Source: Streptomyces zhihengii
GTDB lineage: Bacteria > Actinomycetota > Actinomycetes > Streptomycetales > Streptomycetaceae
Reading direction: 5' to 3'
NCBI RefSeq assembly: GCF_016919245.1
Contig: NZ_JAFEJA010000001.1
Location: 3,630,001 to 3,694,000 of the forward strand
DNA: 64,000 nucleotides
Each line of letters opens with the position of its first letter. The first letter of the stretch is position 1. Made by a program: the position numbers and the translations under genes. The notes below the pieces were generated by a model. The model was not told the origin of the DNA. It ran no database searches and worked only from the letters and a program-made list of their open reading frames with translations. Positions 36,221-45,107 of this stretch are shown piece by piece.

Positions 36221-36330
36221 CGCCTCCGACGGCCCGTGCCACCTCCGAGCCGTGACGCCTCCGACGACCCGTGCCACCTCCGAGCCGCGACGCCTCCGAT
36301 CCGTGCCGCCTCCGACCACGGCGAACCGCG
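36221..36330. repeat. 35-bp tandem repeats in the DUF2637-lysS gap
   Basis: The 293-bp gap between the DUF2637 stop and the lysS stop contains a 35-bp unit beginning CGCCTCCGAC, starting at 36221, 36256 and (diverged) 36291. The rest of the gap is GC-rich and without ORF signal; no clear terminator is seen. Confidence 0.65.
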
Positions 36331-36482
36331 CACGGCGAACCGCGCACCGGCCGCAGGTGCGCTCACGCCGGAGGGCCCCCACCCCTGCGGGATGAGAGCC
36401 CTCCGGTCCGAGTGAAGCCGGCGCGAGCCGGCGCGATCGGAATCGACCGGAATCGCCCCGAATCGCCCCGACGCTAACCGGG

Positions 36483-38201
36483 TCAGGAACCGAGCAGCTT
36501 GCGCACCCGGTCCGCGCCCACCGCCAGCAGCAGCGTCGGCAGCCTCGGCCCGGTCTCCCTGCTGACGAGCAGCCGGTAGAGCAGGGCGAAGAACGCCCGC
36601 TGCGCGACCTTGAGCTCCGGCGTCGGCTTCGCGTCCGGTTCGAGACCGGCCATCACCTTCGGCACGCCGTAGACGAGCGTGGTCAGGCCGTCGAGGGACC
36701 AGTGGGTGTCCAGGCCCTCCAGCAGCAGCCGCAGCGATTCGCGGCCCTCGTCGTCGAGGGAGCCCAGCAGCTCGGCGTCCGGCTCGGCGCGCACCACCGT
36801 GCGGGCCTCGGCCGGGACCTGGGTGGAGATCCAGTTCTCGGCGCGGTCCAGGCGCGGGCGGACCTCGTCGAGCGCGGTGACCGGGTGCTCCGGGTCGAGC
36901 TCGGTGAGGATGCGCAGCGTCTGGTCCTCGTGGCCGCCGGTGATGTCGGCGACCGAGGCGAGCGTGCGGTACGGCAGCGGGCGCGGGGTGCGGGCCAGCT
37001 CGCCGGCGGCCGTGCGGGCGGCACGGGAGTGGGCGGCGGCGTCGGCGGGCAGCACGGTGCCGTCCGCGACCTTGCCCTCCAGCTTGTCCCACTCGTCGTA
37101 CAGCCGCTGGATCTCCTGGTCGAAGGCGATCTTGAAGGACTGGTTCGGCCGGCGGCGGGCGTACAGCCAGCGCAGCAGCTGCGGCTCCATGATCCGCAGC
37201 GCGTCCGCCGGGGTCGGCACACCGCCGCGCGAGGACGACATCTTGGCCATGCCGGAGATGCCGACGAAGGCGTACATCGGGCCGATCGGCTGCTCGCCGC
37301 CGAAGATGCCGACGATCTGCCCGCCGACCTGGAACGACGAGCCGGGCGACGAGTGGTCGACACCGGACGGCTCGAAGATCACGCCCTCGTAGGCCCAGCG
37401 CATGGGCCAGTCGACCTTCCAGACCAGCTTGCCGCGGTTGAACTCGCTCAGCCGGACGGTCTCCGAGAAGTCGCACGCGGTGCAGCGGTAGGCGAGCTCG
37501 GTGGTCTCGTCGTCGTAGGCGGTGACGGTCGTCAGGTCCTTGTCGCACGCGCCGCAGTACGGCTTGTACGGGAAGTACCCGGCGGACGTCGCGCCGTCGT
37601 CCTCGGCCGCCGCGCCGGAGCCCTCGGCCGCCTCCAGCTCCGCCTCGTCGACGGGCTTCTGCCCCTTCTTCGGCGGGGCCTTCTTCGTCCGGTACTGGGC
37701 GAGGATCGCGTCGATGTCGCCGCGGTGCCTCATCGCGTGCAGGATCTGCTCGCGGTAGACGCCCGCGGTGTACTGCTCGGTCTGGCTGATCGGGTCGTAC
37801 TCGACGCCCAGCTCCGCCAGCGACTCGGTCATCGCCGCCTTGAAGTGCTCGGCCCAGTTCGCGTGGGGGGAGCCCTTCGGCGCGGGCACCGAGGTCAGCG
37901 GCCTGCCGATGTGCTCGGCCCAGGAGTCGTCGACGCCGTCGACGCCGTTCGGCACCTTGCGGTAGCGGTCGTAGTCGTCCCAGGAGATCAGGTGGCGGAC
38001 CTCGTGGCCCCGGCGGCGGATCTCGTCGGCGACCAGGTGCGGGGTCATGACCTCGCGGAGGTTGCCGAGGTGGATCGGACCGGAGGGCGAGAGCCCGGAC
38101 GCGACGACGACCGGTTTGCCAGGCGCACGTCGCTCCGACTCGGCGATGACCTCGTCCGCGAAACGGGAGACCCAGTCGGTCTCGGTGCTGCTCTGAGCCA
38201 C
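36483..38201 (-). CDS. lysS: Class I lysyl-tRNA synthetase
   Basis: A 572-residue class I LysRS, the archaeal-type enzyme, which charges tRNA-Lys. The HIGH motif appears as PIHLGN near residue 40, KMSKS as AKMSSSRGG near 290, and a zinc ribbon CGAC...CTAC near 195-222. An acidic Glu/Ala insert lies at about 165-185. Many Streptomyces also carry the usual class II enzyme, which I cannot see here. I prefer the GTG at 38201 (AAGGA 10 bases upstream); an in-frame GTG at 38210 is an alternative with the ribosome site too close. Divergent from argS. Confidence 0.92.
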   Translation of the reverse strand: MAQSSTETDWVSRFADEVIAESERRAPGKPVVVASGLSPSGPIHLGNLREVMTPHLVADEIRRRGHEVRHLISWDDYDRYRKVPNGVDGVDDSWAEHIGRPLTSVPAPKGSPHANWAEHFKAAMTESLAELGVEYDPISQTEQYTAGVYREQILHAMRHRGDIDAILAQYRTKKAPPKKGQKPVDEAELEAAEGSGAAAEDDGATSAGYFPYKPYCGACDKDLTTVTAYDDETTELAYRCTACDFSETVRLSEFNRGKLVWKVDWPMRWAYEGVIFEPSGVDHSSPGSSFQVGGQIVGIFGGEQPIGPMYAFVGISGMAKMSSSRGGVPTPADALRIMEPQLLRWLYARRRPNQSFKIAFDQEIQRLYDEWDKLEGKVADGTVLPADAAAHSRAARTAAGELARTPRPLPYRTLASVADITGGHEDQTLRILTELDPEHPVTALDEVRPRLDRAENWISTQVPAEARTVVRAEPDAELLGSLDDEGRESLRLLLEGLDTHWSLDGLTTLVYGVPKVMAGLEPDAKPTPELKVAQRAFFALLYRLLVSRETGPRLPTLLLAVGADRVRKLLGS

Positions 38202-38364
38202 GGTCGGCACGTCCTTCTGTCTCGGAACTGACGCGGCCCATTCTCCCAGACGCGACGGCACGCCCCGGGGCAGCCCGCCGCTCGGGGAAACGGCTTGCTC
38301 CCCCGTGGGATACTTGACCGTCGCACCATTCGGCGACTCCCCATCCCAACCGGAACGGAAGCTC

Positions 38365-40143
38365 ATGGCCTCGGTCCCTTCCCTCGCCTCGAACGTGCAG
38401 CAGCGCCTCGCGGACGCCCTGACGGCAGCACTGCCGGAAGCAGGCTCCGCCGACCCGCTGCTGCGACGTAGCGACCGGGCCGACTTCCAGGCCAACGGGA
38501 TCCTCGCGCTCGCGAAGAAGCTCAAGGGGAACCCGCGCGAGCTGGCCGGCCAGGTCGTCGACGCGATCGGCGCGAACGACCTCCTGAAGGAGATCGAGGT
38601 CTCCGGCCCCGGCTTCCTCAACATCACGGTCACCGACCGGGCCATCACCGAGACCCTCGCCGCCCGCGCCGCGGACGCCCGCCTCGGTGTGCCGCTCGCC
38701 GCCGAGCCCGGCACCACGGTGATCGACTACGCGCAGCCGAACGTGGCCAAGGAGATGCACGTCGGCCATCTGCGGTCCGCCGTCATCGGTGACGCGATGG
38801 TGCAGATCCTGGAGTTCGCGGGCGAGCAGGTGGTGCGCCGGCACCACATCGGCGACTGGGGCACCCAGTTCGGCATGCTCATCCAGTACCTGATCGAGCA
38901 CCCCCACGAGCTGGACCACAAGAGCGACGAGGCGGCTGCGGAGGTCTCCGGCGAGGAGGCCATGTCCAACCTCAACCGGCTCTACAAGGCCTCCCGGGCG
39001 CTCTTCGACTCCGACGAGGAGTTCAAGGCCCGCGCCCGTGACCGGGTGGTGGCCCTCCAGGCCGGCGAGGAGCAGACCCTCGCGCTGTGGCAGCGGTTCG
39101 TCGACGAGTCGAAGATCTACTTCTACTCGGTCTTCGAGAAGCTCGACATGGAGGTCCGCGACCCCGACATCGTCGGCGAGTCCGGCTACAACGACATGCT
39201 CGACGAGACCTGCCGCCTGCTGGAGGAGTCGGGCGTCGCCGTCCGCTCCGAGGGCGCGCTGTGCGTCTTCTTCGACGACGTGAAGGGCCCCGACGGCAAC
39301 CCGGTCCCGCTCATCGTCAGGAAGTCCAACGGCGGCTACGGCTACGCGGCCACCGACCTGTCCGCCATCCGCGACCGGGTGCAGAACCTCGGCGCCTCCA
39401 CCCTGCTGTACGTGGTGGACGCCCGGCAGTCGCTTCACTTCAAGATGGTCTTCGAGACCGCCCGGCGGGCCGGCTGGCTGAACGACAAGGTCAAGGCCCA
39501 CCAGCTCGCCTTCGGCACGGTCCTCGGCAAGGACGGCAAGCCGTTCAAGACCCGTGAGGGCGAGACGGTCCGGCTGGTCGACCTGCTCGACGAGGCGATC
39601 GACCGGGCGACGGCCGTGGTCGCGGAGAAGGCCGGGAAGGTCGGCCTGAGCGAGCAGGAGATCGCCGAGAACGGCCGGTACGTGGGCATCGGCGCGGTCA
39701 AGTACGCCGACCTGTCGACGTCCGCGGTGCGCGACTACAAGTTCGACCTGGACCAGATGGTCTCGCTCAACGGCGACACCTCGGTCTACCTCCAGTACGC
39801 GTACGCCCGTATCCAGTCGATCAAGCGGAGGGCCGGCGAGCGCCGGCCGGCCGCCCACCCCGAGCTCGGGCTGGCCCCGGCGGAGCGGGCGCTGGGCCTG
39901 CACCTGGACCAGTTCGGCGAGGTGCTCGGCGAGGTCGCCACGTCGTACGAGCCGCACAAGCTGGCCGCGTACCTCTACCAGCTCGCGTCGCACCTGACGA
40001 CGTTCTACGACCAGTGCCACGTGCTGAGCGACGACAACGCGCCCGAGGTCGTGGAGAACCGGCTCTTCCTCGTCGACCTGACCGGCCGCACCCTGCACCA
40101 GGGCATGGCGCTGCTCGGCATCCGTACGCCCGAGCGGCTCTGA
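38365..40143 (+). CDS. argS: Arginyl-tRNA synthetase
   Basis: A 592-residue class I enzyme that charges tRNA-Arg. The N-terminal Add-1 domain (residues 1-110) recognises the tRNA elbow, [12 protein letters not shown] is the HIGH motif (about 132), and the C-terminal DALR anticodon-binding domain spans about 470-592 with [17 protein letters not shown]. The KMSKS site is replaced, as in many ArgRS, here by [16 protein letters not shown]. The ATG at 38365 follows CGGAAG. It ends just before a strong terminator. Confidence 0.96.
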   Translation: MASVPSLASNVQQRLADALTAALPEAGSADPLLRRSDRADFQANGILALAKKLKGNPRELAGQVVDAIGANDLLKEIEVSGPGFLNITVTDRAITETLAARAADARLGVPLAAEPGTTVIDYAQPNVAKEMHVGHLRSAVIGDAMVQILEFAGEQVVRRHHIGDWGTQFGMLIQYLIEHPHELDHKSDEAAAEVSGEEAMSNLNRLYKASRALFDSDEEFKARARDRVVALQAGEEQTLALWQRFVDESKIYFYSVFEKLDMEVRDPDIVGESGYNDMLDETCRLLEESGVAVRSEGALCVFFDDVKGPDGNPVPLIVRKSNGGYGYAATDLSAIRDRVQNLGASTLLYVVDARQSLHFKMVFETARRAGWLNDKVKAHQLAFGTVLGKDGKPFKTREGETVRLVDLLDEAIDRATAVVAEKAGKVGLSEQEIAENGRYVGIGAVKYADLSTSAVRDYKFDLDQMVSLNGDTSVYLQYAYARIQSIKRRAGERRPAAHPELGLAPAERALGLHLDQFGEVLGEVATSYEPHKLAAYLYQLASHLTTFYDQCHVLSDDNAPEVVENRLFLVDLTGRTLHQGMALLGIRTPERL

Positions 40144-40158
40144 CACCCGCACCGACGC

Positions 40159-40210
40159 GCGAAGGGCGCGGCCCGGACCCCTCACCGGGGGTCCGGGCCG
40201 CGCCCTTCGC
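40159..40210. terminator. Strong terminator between argS and the XRE gene
   Basis: A perfect 23-bp GC-rich stem (arms 40159-40181 and 40188-40210) with a 6-base loop, placed between two genes that face each other, so it likely serves both. Confidence 0.85.
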
Positions 40211-40228
40211 CGTGCACCGCGCGGGCGC

Positions 40229-41878
40229 TCACTCCTCGCGGAGTTTCCAGATCCCGCCCAGGTCGGGCCGGTACTCGTGCAGGGGGCGCCCGGCGAGCGC
40301 GCTCGTCCGGAACGGCCGGCCCTCGTCGTCGATCCGCAGGGTGCCGCGCCGGTCGCCGCTGCTCCAGTCGACCTCCACGTACCAGCGCACGTCGTGCGAC
40401 GCGGTGTGCAGGCGCAGGTTGAACACCTGCGGGTCGTTCGACGCCACCTTGTACGGGAAGTCCGTGGCGGGCACGGTGATGTCGCCCTGCTGCCCCGCCA
40501 CCGGCCGCAGCACGGGACGCGGCTTGTCGAGGTCGACGTCGAAGGTCTGGGGTGTGATCCCGCTGCCGCAGCCCTCGCCCATCGAGTACGCGTTCCAGGC
40601 GAGCGGTTCGGTGCGGCCGGTGATCCGCACGTGGACGGCGGTGACGACGACCGAGTCCTGGGTCTTCCCCGTCGCGGTGAGCTGGAGCCGCAGGTCGCCG
40701 GCGTCCACCCCGTCGAGGGCGCGCGCCCAGCTCCGGTAGTCCTGGGGCGGGGGCGGCGGCGGGATCTCCTCGGGCGAGCGGCCCATCAGGTAGTACTGGC
40801 CGCAGGGCGAGTCCCAGTTGTACGAGCTGATGCCGACCCGCAGCGGGACGCCGGTCGTCGCGGGCGCGCCGTTGCCCGCAGGCGACGAGACCGGCGGGGA
40901 CGGCGCGGACGTGCCGGGCGAAGGCCCGGCCGAGGGCGTCCCGGACGGTGACACGGACGCCGAGGCCGACGGGGCGGGCCCCGATCCGGACGTCCTGCTC
41001 GCCGGGGCGGTGGGGGCGTCACCGGCCGCGCGGTCGCCGGAGGTGCCCGTGTGGCTCGCGAGGACGGCGGCCGGGACGGCGAGGGCGACCACGGCGGCGG
41101 CCGCGAGGGCGACGACGAGACGCTTGCGGCGCGCGGACGGGGCCGCCCGGTCCGGTCCGGTGACCGCGTCTCCGCCCACCTCGCCGGCCCGCCCGGCACC
41201 CGGCCCGGCGACCTCGTCCACGGTCCCGCCGGCCCGCCCGCCCTCGACCCTGGCCTCGCGGTCGGGAACCTGCGCCCCCGGAGCGACGGGCTCCGGGGGC
41301 GTTCGGGCGTCGTCGGGCTCCGGGGCGGCGCCGGCATCGTCGCGCACGGGGGCGGTGGGAGCGCCATCGGCCTCCGGGGCCGCGGAAGCGGAGTCGCGCA
41401 CCGGGGCGCCGCGGGTGCCATCGGCCTCCGGGGCAGCCCCCGGGGCGGAACCGGAACCCGAACCCGAACCGGAAGCGGATCCCGAGCCGAGCCCGGGGCC
41501 GGACCCGGGCCCCGGCCCCGGCCCGGCAGCAGAAGCGGATCCGGTGCCTGGTCCGGAACCGGCGCCGGGGGCCGGCTCCGGCCCGCCCCCCGCCTCGCCG
41601 GCGGCCCGCGCCGCCTCCCGTCCCCGGCGGCGGGCCTCGTCCGCGAGGATCCACCGCCGGTGGAGCGCCAGCAGCTCCTCCCGCTCGGCTCCGCACAGCC
41701 GGGCCAGCCGCTCCACCACCGCGAACTCCGCCGGGACGGCATCGCCGTTGCAGTAGCGGTGCAGCGTCGAGGTGCTGACGTGCAGCCTGCCCGCGAGCAC
41801 CCCGTAGCTGTGCCCCGAGCGTTCCTTCAGCCGCCGCAGCATCGCCGCGAACTCCTCGGCCTCCGGCGTCGTCGCCAC
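40229..41878 (-). CDS. Membrane-spanning XRE-family regulator with extracytoplasmic domain
   Basis: A 549-residue protein with an unusual plan. Residues about 5-65 are an XRE helix-turn-helix (LRRLKERSGHSYGVLAGRLH, VSTSTLHRYCNGDAVP). Residues 85-250 are low-complexity Gly/Ser/Pro/Glu. One membrane helix lies at about 252-273 (LVVALAAAAVVALAVPAAVL), then a Ser/Pro linker and a roughly 200-residue outside domain (RVGISSYNWDSPCGQYYLM...FDVDLDKPRPVLRP). The DNA-binding domain faces the cytoplasm, so it could pass an envelope signal directly to DNA. GGGGGAG lies 7 bases before the GTG at 41878. Target unknown. Confidence 0.85.
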   Translation of the reverse strand: MATTPEAEEFAAMLRRLKERSGHSYGVLAGRLHVSTSTLHRYCNGDAVPAEFAVVERLARLCGAEREELLALHRRWILADEARRRGREAARAAGEAGGGPEPAPGAGSGPGTGSASAAGPGPGPGSGPGLGSGSASGSGSGSGSAPGAAPEADGTRGAPVRDSASAAPEADGAPTAPVRDDAGAAPEPDDARTPPEPVAPGAQVPDREARVEGGRAGGTVDEVAGPGAGRAGEVGGDAVTGPDRAAPSARRKRLVVALAAAAVVALAVPAAVLASHTGTSGDRAAGDAPTAPASRTSGSGPAPSASASVSPSGTPSAGPSPGTSAPSPPVSSPAGNGAPATTGVPLRVGISSYNWDSPCGQYYLMGRSPEEIPPPPPPQDYRSWARALDGVDAGDLRLQLTATGKTQDSVVVTAVHVRITGRTEPLAWNAYSMGEGCGSGITPQTFDVDLDKPRPVLRPVAGQQGDITVPATDFPYKVASNDPQVFNLRLHTASHDVRWYVEVDWSSGDRRGTLRIDDEGRPFRTSALAGRPLHEYRPDLGGIWKLREE

Positions 41879-42071
41879 CTGCCACTCCCCCTCGTCACGC
41901 TGTCCCGGCTGTCCCCGCGTCCCGGAACGGCGTTCCAGGCAGCGGCTTTTCGCGCAGCTCAGCGTACTCGCGACCGTTCCACCGTCCCTCATGGTCCGTG
42001 GCGCGTTGCGGCCGGAACCCGACGCCCCGCACGCTGTTGATCACACCGCACAGCCCGACGGGACACCAGCC

Positions 42072-42170
42072 ATGCGACCCAGCCTGCGCGACCTGTTCAC
42101 CGACCTCACGGCCGTGCTCGTGGTGATCGCGTCGACCGCGGTCGTCACACATCTCCTGCGCGGTCCGTGA
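42072..42170 (+). CDS. Possible 32-aa single-helix membrane peptide
   Basis: A short ORF reading MRPSLRDLFTDLTAVLVV and continuing into a hydrophobic helix, ending LLRGP. Nearly 90 % of its third positions are G or C, as in real genes here. Residues about 11-28 could span the membrane. The ribosome site is poor (GGGACA 9-10 bases upstream). It lies 59 bp before the DUF4232 lipoprotein gene on the same strand. I cannot confirm conservation. Confidence 0.4.
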   Translation: MRPSLRDLFTDLTAVLVVIASTAVVTHLLRGP

Positions 42171-42228
42171 CCACGGACCCGCCGTCCACGCTCCACCACC
42201 ACCGCACCTGATCACGGGGAGAACCACC

Positions 42229-43002
42229 ATGCGCATCCACCGCGTCCGCACCGCTTCCGCCGTCGCCGCCACCCTGCTCGCGGCGCTGTCCCTGACCGCC
42301 TGCCAGGGGGACGGGACGGCGGCCGGCGATTCCGCCCAGCCCGCGGCGAGCGCCTCGCCGAGCACCCCCGCGGACGGCTCGACCGAGAAGCCGGCGCCGT
42401 CCGGTTCCGGCTCCGACGCGCCGGACGCCTCCGGCGGCAACGGCGGCGGCACGGGCTCCGACGGGAACGGCGGGAGCGCGGGCTCCGGCGGCAAGGGCTC
42501 GGGCGGCGGTACGTCCACGGGCGGTACCACGGGCGGCTCCGGGACGACGGGCGGTTCCGGGGACGCGGGAGCATCCTCGACCGCCTGCACCGGCGCCAAC
42601 ACCAAGGTCGTCTACAGCCCGGTGTCGCGGCCCCTCAACCACGCGATCCTGACCGTCACCAACACCGGTTCCACGCGCTGCGACGCCTACTTCGCGCCCC
42701 TGCTGCGCTGGAGCGACGACCAGCAGTCGCCCACCGCGATCGTGCAGGAGAGCAAGCCGCAGGCGGTGGTCTCCGTCGAGCCCGGCGGCTCCGCCTACGC
42801 CGCGGTGATCCTGTCCTCCGCCGACGGAAGCGGAAGCCACGGCATGGAGCCGTCGACGCTGGAGGTGCTGTTCCAGCCGCGCAGCGACGAGGGTTCGACC
42901 GGCACGCCCGTCAGCCTGCGGCTGCCGTCGGGGACGTACGTCGACTCCTCGGCCCGGGTCACCTACTGGCAGGGCTCGATCGACGACGCCCTCAGCCACT
43001 GA
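42229..43002 (+). CDS. DUF4232-domain lipoprotein
   Basis: A 257-residue exported lipoprotein: signal peptide with lipobox LTAC (Cys at about residue 25), a long Ser/Gly/Thr-rich flexible tether (to about residue 118), and a DUF4232 domain beginning ACTGANTKVVYSP with NHAILTVTNTGSTRCDAYF, the expected beta-sandwich strands and a Cys pair that could form a disulfide. GGGGAGAACC precedes the ATG. Role of DUF4232 is unknown; location on the outer face of the membrane is inferred. Confidence 0.85.
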   Translation: MRIHRVRTASAVAATLLAALSLTACQGDGTAAGDSAQPAASASPSTPADGSTEKPAPSGSGSDAPDASGGNGGGTGSDGNGGSAGSGGKGSGGGTSTGGTTGGSGTTGGSGDAGASSTACTGANTKVVYSPVSRPLNHAILTVTNTGSTRCDAYFAPLLRWSDDQQSPTAIVQESKPQAVVSVEPGGSAYAAVILSSADGSGSHGMEPSTLEVLFQPRSDEGSTGTPVSLRLPSGTYVDSSARVTYWQGSIDDALSH

Positions 43003-43021
43003 CCCCACCCGGTACCCGCAC

Positions 43022-43062
43022 CGCGCGAGGCGCTCCCGGCCGGGCCGGGAGCGCCTCGCGCG
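43022..43062. terminator. Terminator after the DUF4232 lipoprotein gene
   Basis: A perfect 19-bp stem (arms 43022-43040 and 43044-43062) with a 3-base loop, between the lipoprotein gene and a facing small gene. Confidence 0.8.
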
Positions 43063-43149
43063 CGGTGGTGGGCGGCCGCCGTCACCCTCGTCGACCCTGT
43101 TCGACGGCGGCCGCCCCGGAACGCCGCCGGGACCCGCTGCCCCGGCTCC

Positions 43150-43422
43150 TCACCGCAGGAGCTGGTGCGAGGGCCTTCCGGCGGCGTCGTCGATCTCTTC
43201 GTGTGCCTTCTGGAGCAGCTGGGACGCGAGGTCCATCAAGGCGCGTGCGCCCGCGATCTCCTCGCCGACCATGAGCTGCGGCTGGTCGGAGCGGTGGCGG
43301 TTGGCGTTGCCGTGGCCCCGGTACTCCGTACCGTCGCCGAGCCTCACCATGGCCGCCGCGCGCGTCCGGTCTCCGTCCTCGCGGAACTCCATCTCGATGT
43401 GCCATCCGACGAGTGTCTGCAT
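43150..43422 (-). CDS. dsRBD-fold (DUF1876) small protein
   Basis: A 90-residue protein: MQTLVGWHIEMEFREDGDRT, then MVRLGDGTEYRGHGNANRHR and a C-terminal helix ALMDLASQLLQKAHEEI. This matches the actinobacterial DUF1876 family, which has a double-stranded-RNA-binding-like fold of unknown role. The start at 43422 has an excellent ribosome site (GGAGGTGATCC). Transcription runs towards the DUF4232 terminator, away from the chitinase gene. Confidence 0.85.
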   Translation of the reverse strand: MQTLVGWHIEMEFREDGDRTRAAAMVRLGDGTEYRGHGNANRHRSDQPQLMVGEEIAGARALMDLASQLLQKAHEEIDDAAGRPSHQLLR

Positions 43423-43564
43423 ACGGATCACCTCCGGCGTTACCCCTTCCAGGGTGCGCCGCGCGCGGGCTGATCGCGAGCGCATCGGATGCCGCGCCAC
43501 TCCCGCCCGCGGCGGCTCCGGAGCGTGACCGTATCCCCCGGAAGAAGTTACCCACGGTTCTCAT

Positions 43565-43576
43565 TGGTCTATACCT
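43565..43576. promoter_or_regulatory. DasR-type (dre) operator at the chitinase promoter
   Basis: TGGTCTATACCT matches the dre half-palindrome consensus TGGTCTAGACCA at 10 of 12 positions. It lies 111 bp before the chitinase start and touches a -35-like box, where DasR represses Streptomyces chitin genes until GlcN-6-P releases it. Confidence 0.7.
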
Positions 43577-43604
43577 TGACTGGATCATGACATCGCGCTT
43601 GAGT
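43576..43604 (+). promoter_or_regulatory. Chitinase promoter (tentative)
   Basis: TTGACT (43576-43581) is a good -35 box. The -10 is weak; TTGAGT at 43599-43604 fits a 17-bp spacer. The dre-like site overlaps the -35 box. Confidence 0.4.
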
Positions 43605-43686
43605 ACTGGAAGACACCCCCCACCGCGGCCCGCCCGGAGCCAACTGCGTTACCGGGCAGGGTCGTTGCACCCCTAGGAGTGATGGA

Positions 43687-44574
43687 GTGCTCAGAACCCG
43701 TCTCATGGCCCTGCTGACGGCGGTCCTCGTCGCCATGGGCCTCGCCGTCGCGCTGACGCCGACCGCGTCCGCCGCCTCGCCCTGCGACACGGCCCCCAAC
43801 TGGCAGCAGGGCGCCTGGTACACGGCTGGCAACGTTGTCAGGTACAACGGCGCCTACTACATCGCGGAGCACGACAACCCGGGATACTCCCCGACGATCA
43901 GCACCTGGTACTGGGACCCGTACAACTGCGGCGGCGGGGGCAACCCCCAGCCGGGCGGCTTCGTCGTCAGCGAGGCCCAGTTCAACCAGATGTTCCCGGG
44001 CAGGAATTCCTTCTACACCTACAACGGCCTCACCGCGGCCCTGAGCGCCTACCCCGGCTTCGCCAAGACGGGCAGCGACACGGTCAGGAAGCAGGAGGCC
44101 GCGGCCTTCCTCGCCAACGTGAGCCACGAGACCGGCGGCCTGGTCCACATCGTGGAGCAGAACACCGCCAACTACCCGCACTACTGCGACTGGAGCCAGC
44201 CCTACGGCTGCCCGGCCGGCCAGGCCGCCTACTACGGCAAGGGCCCGATCCAGCTCAGCTGGAACTTCAACTACAAGGCGGCCGGTGACGCCCTCGGCAT
44301 CGACCTGCTGAACAACCCCTGGCTCGTCCAGAACGACGCCGCCGTGGCCTGGAAGACCGGCCTCTGGTACTGGAACACCCAGTCCGGCCCCGGCTCGATG
44401 ACCGGCCACAACGCCATGGTGAACGGCGCGGGCTTCGGCCACACCATCCGCTCGATCAACGGCTCCCTGGAGTGCGACGGCCGCAACCCGGCCCAGGTCC
44501 AGAGCCGCGTCACCAAGTACCAGCAGTTCGCCCAGATCCTGGGCGTGCCCACCGGCGCCAACCTCTACTGCTGA
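43687..44574 (+). CDS. Secreted family 19 chitinase with chitin-binding domain
   Basis: A 295-residue secreted enzyme. Signal peptide 1-29 (SA-A), then a CBM5/12-type chitin-binding module (residues about 32-81: WQQGAWYTAGNVVRYNGAYY with conserved aromatics), a Gly-rich linker, and a GH19 catalytic domain from FVVSEAQF to the end. The two acids of GH19 are E148 in SHETGG and E157 in VEQNT, as in S. griseus ChiC. It cleaves chitin with inversion. AGGAG lies 7 bases before the GTG. A DasR-type operator lies upstream. Confidence 0.95.
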   Translation: MLRTRLMALLTAVLVAMGLAVALTPTASAASPCDTAPNWQQGAWYTAGNVVRYNGAYYIAEHDNPGYSPTISTWYWDPYNCGGGGNPQPGGFVVSEAQFNQMFPGRNSFYTYNGLTAALSAYPGFAKTGSDTVRKQEAAAFLANVSHETGGLVHIVEQNTANYPHYCDWSQPYGCPAGQAAYYGKGPIQLSWNFNYKAAGDALGIDLLNNPWLVQNDAAVAWKTGLWYWNTQSGPGSMTGHNAMVNGAGFGHTIRSINGSLECDGRNPAQVQSRVTKYQQFAQILGVPTGANLYC

Positions 44575-44593
44575 CGCACCCCTGCGCACGACC

Positions 44594-44626
44594 GCGGGCC
44601 CCGGGCACCCCTCGCCCGGGGCCCGC
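44594..44626 (+). terminator. Terminator after the chitinase gene
   Basis: A perfect 13-bp GC stem (GCGGGCCCCGGGC / GCCCGGGGCCCGC) with a 7-base loop, 20 bp past the stop. Confidence 0.8.
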
Positions 44627-44670
44627 TCCCCTGCCCGGCCCTCGTCCCACCGGGCCGCGTCCACGATCCC

Positions 44671-44970
44671 TCACCCCGGCCCTGACGCGGCGCCGATGAC
44701 GACGAGGACGTCCCCGCGCCGCAGTGCCCGCGGGTCCGCACCCGCCAGTTCCACGCGTGCCGCGTGCGGCGGAGTCAGCGCGTCCCAGAAGACGCCGGGG
44801 TACTTCTCGATTCTTCGCAGCACGAAGCCGCGGTCCGCGCGCCCCCCGCTATCCGGGCGCAGCCGGTCACCGGCGGTCACAACGCCGCCGATGCACCGCA
44901 CGACCAGCGCACCGCCGCCCGGGTCGCCGCGCTCGAGCGCGTCCACCTGCAGCCTCCCCTGCTCCGGCAC
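44671..44970 (-). CDS. Small hypothetical protein resembling translation-factor domain 2
   Basis: A 99-residue cytosolic protein: LQVDALERGDPGGGALVVRC, then IGGVVTAGDRLRPD and KYPGVFWDALTPPHAARVEL, ending in GDVLVVIG. The order of strands looks like the beta-barrel domain II of translational GTPases (EF-Tu-like), without a GTPase domain. This is an inference from pattern only. The GTG at 44970 follows AGGGGAGGGAAC; the frame is open to 45009 without a ribosome site. It faces the chitinase gene. Confidence 0.55.
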   Translation of the reverse strand: MPEQGRLQVDALERGDPGGGALVVRCIGGVVTAGDRLRPDSGGRADRGFVLRRIEKYPGVFWDALTPPHAARVELAGADPRALRRGDVLVVIGAASGPG

Positions 44971-45107
44971 GTTCCCTCCCCTCTCCTTCACCCGCCCACG
45001 ATCCCCCACCCCGCGCAGGCAACCCCCGCCCGCCCCTCCCCGTCTCCGAGGCCGAGAGCGCGTTCGACCTGAAACAAACGCGCCCGCAACGGGGTTGAGG
45101 AGGAACC

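Noticed and set aside
34423..38201. An integrated element at the DUF2637 gene
   Set aside because: No integrase, replication gene, tRNA-derived attachment site or change in composition is visible.
34225..40185. A 1986-codon open frame on the minus strand
   Set aside because: It is a shadow of the DUF2637, lysS and argS genes in GC-rich DNA; codon bias and known families support the other frames.
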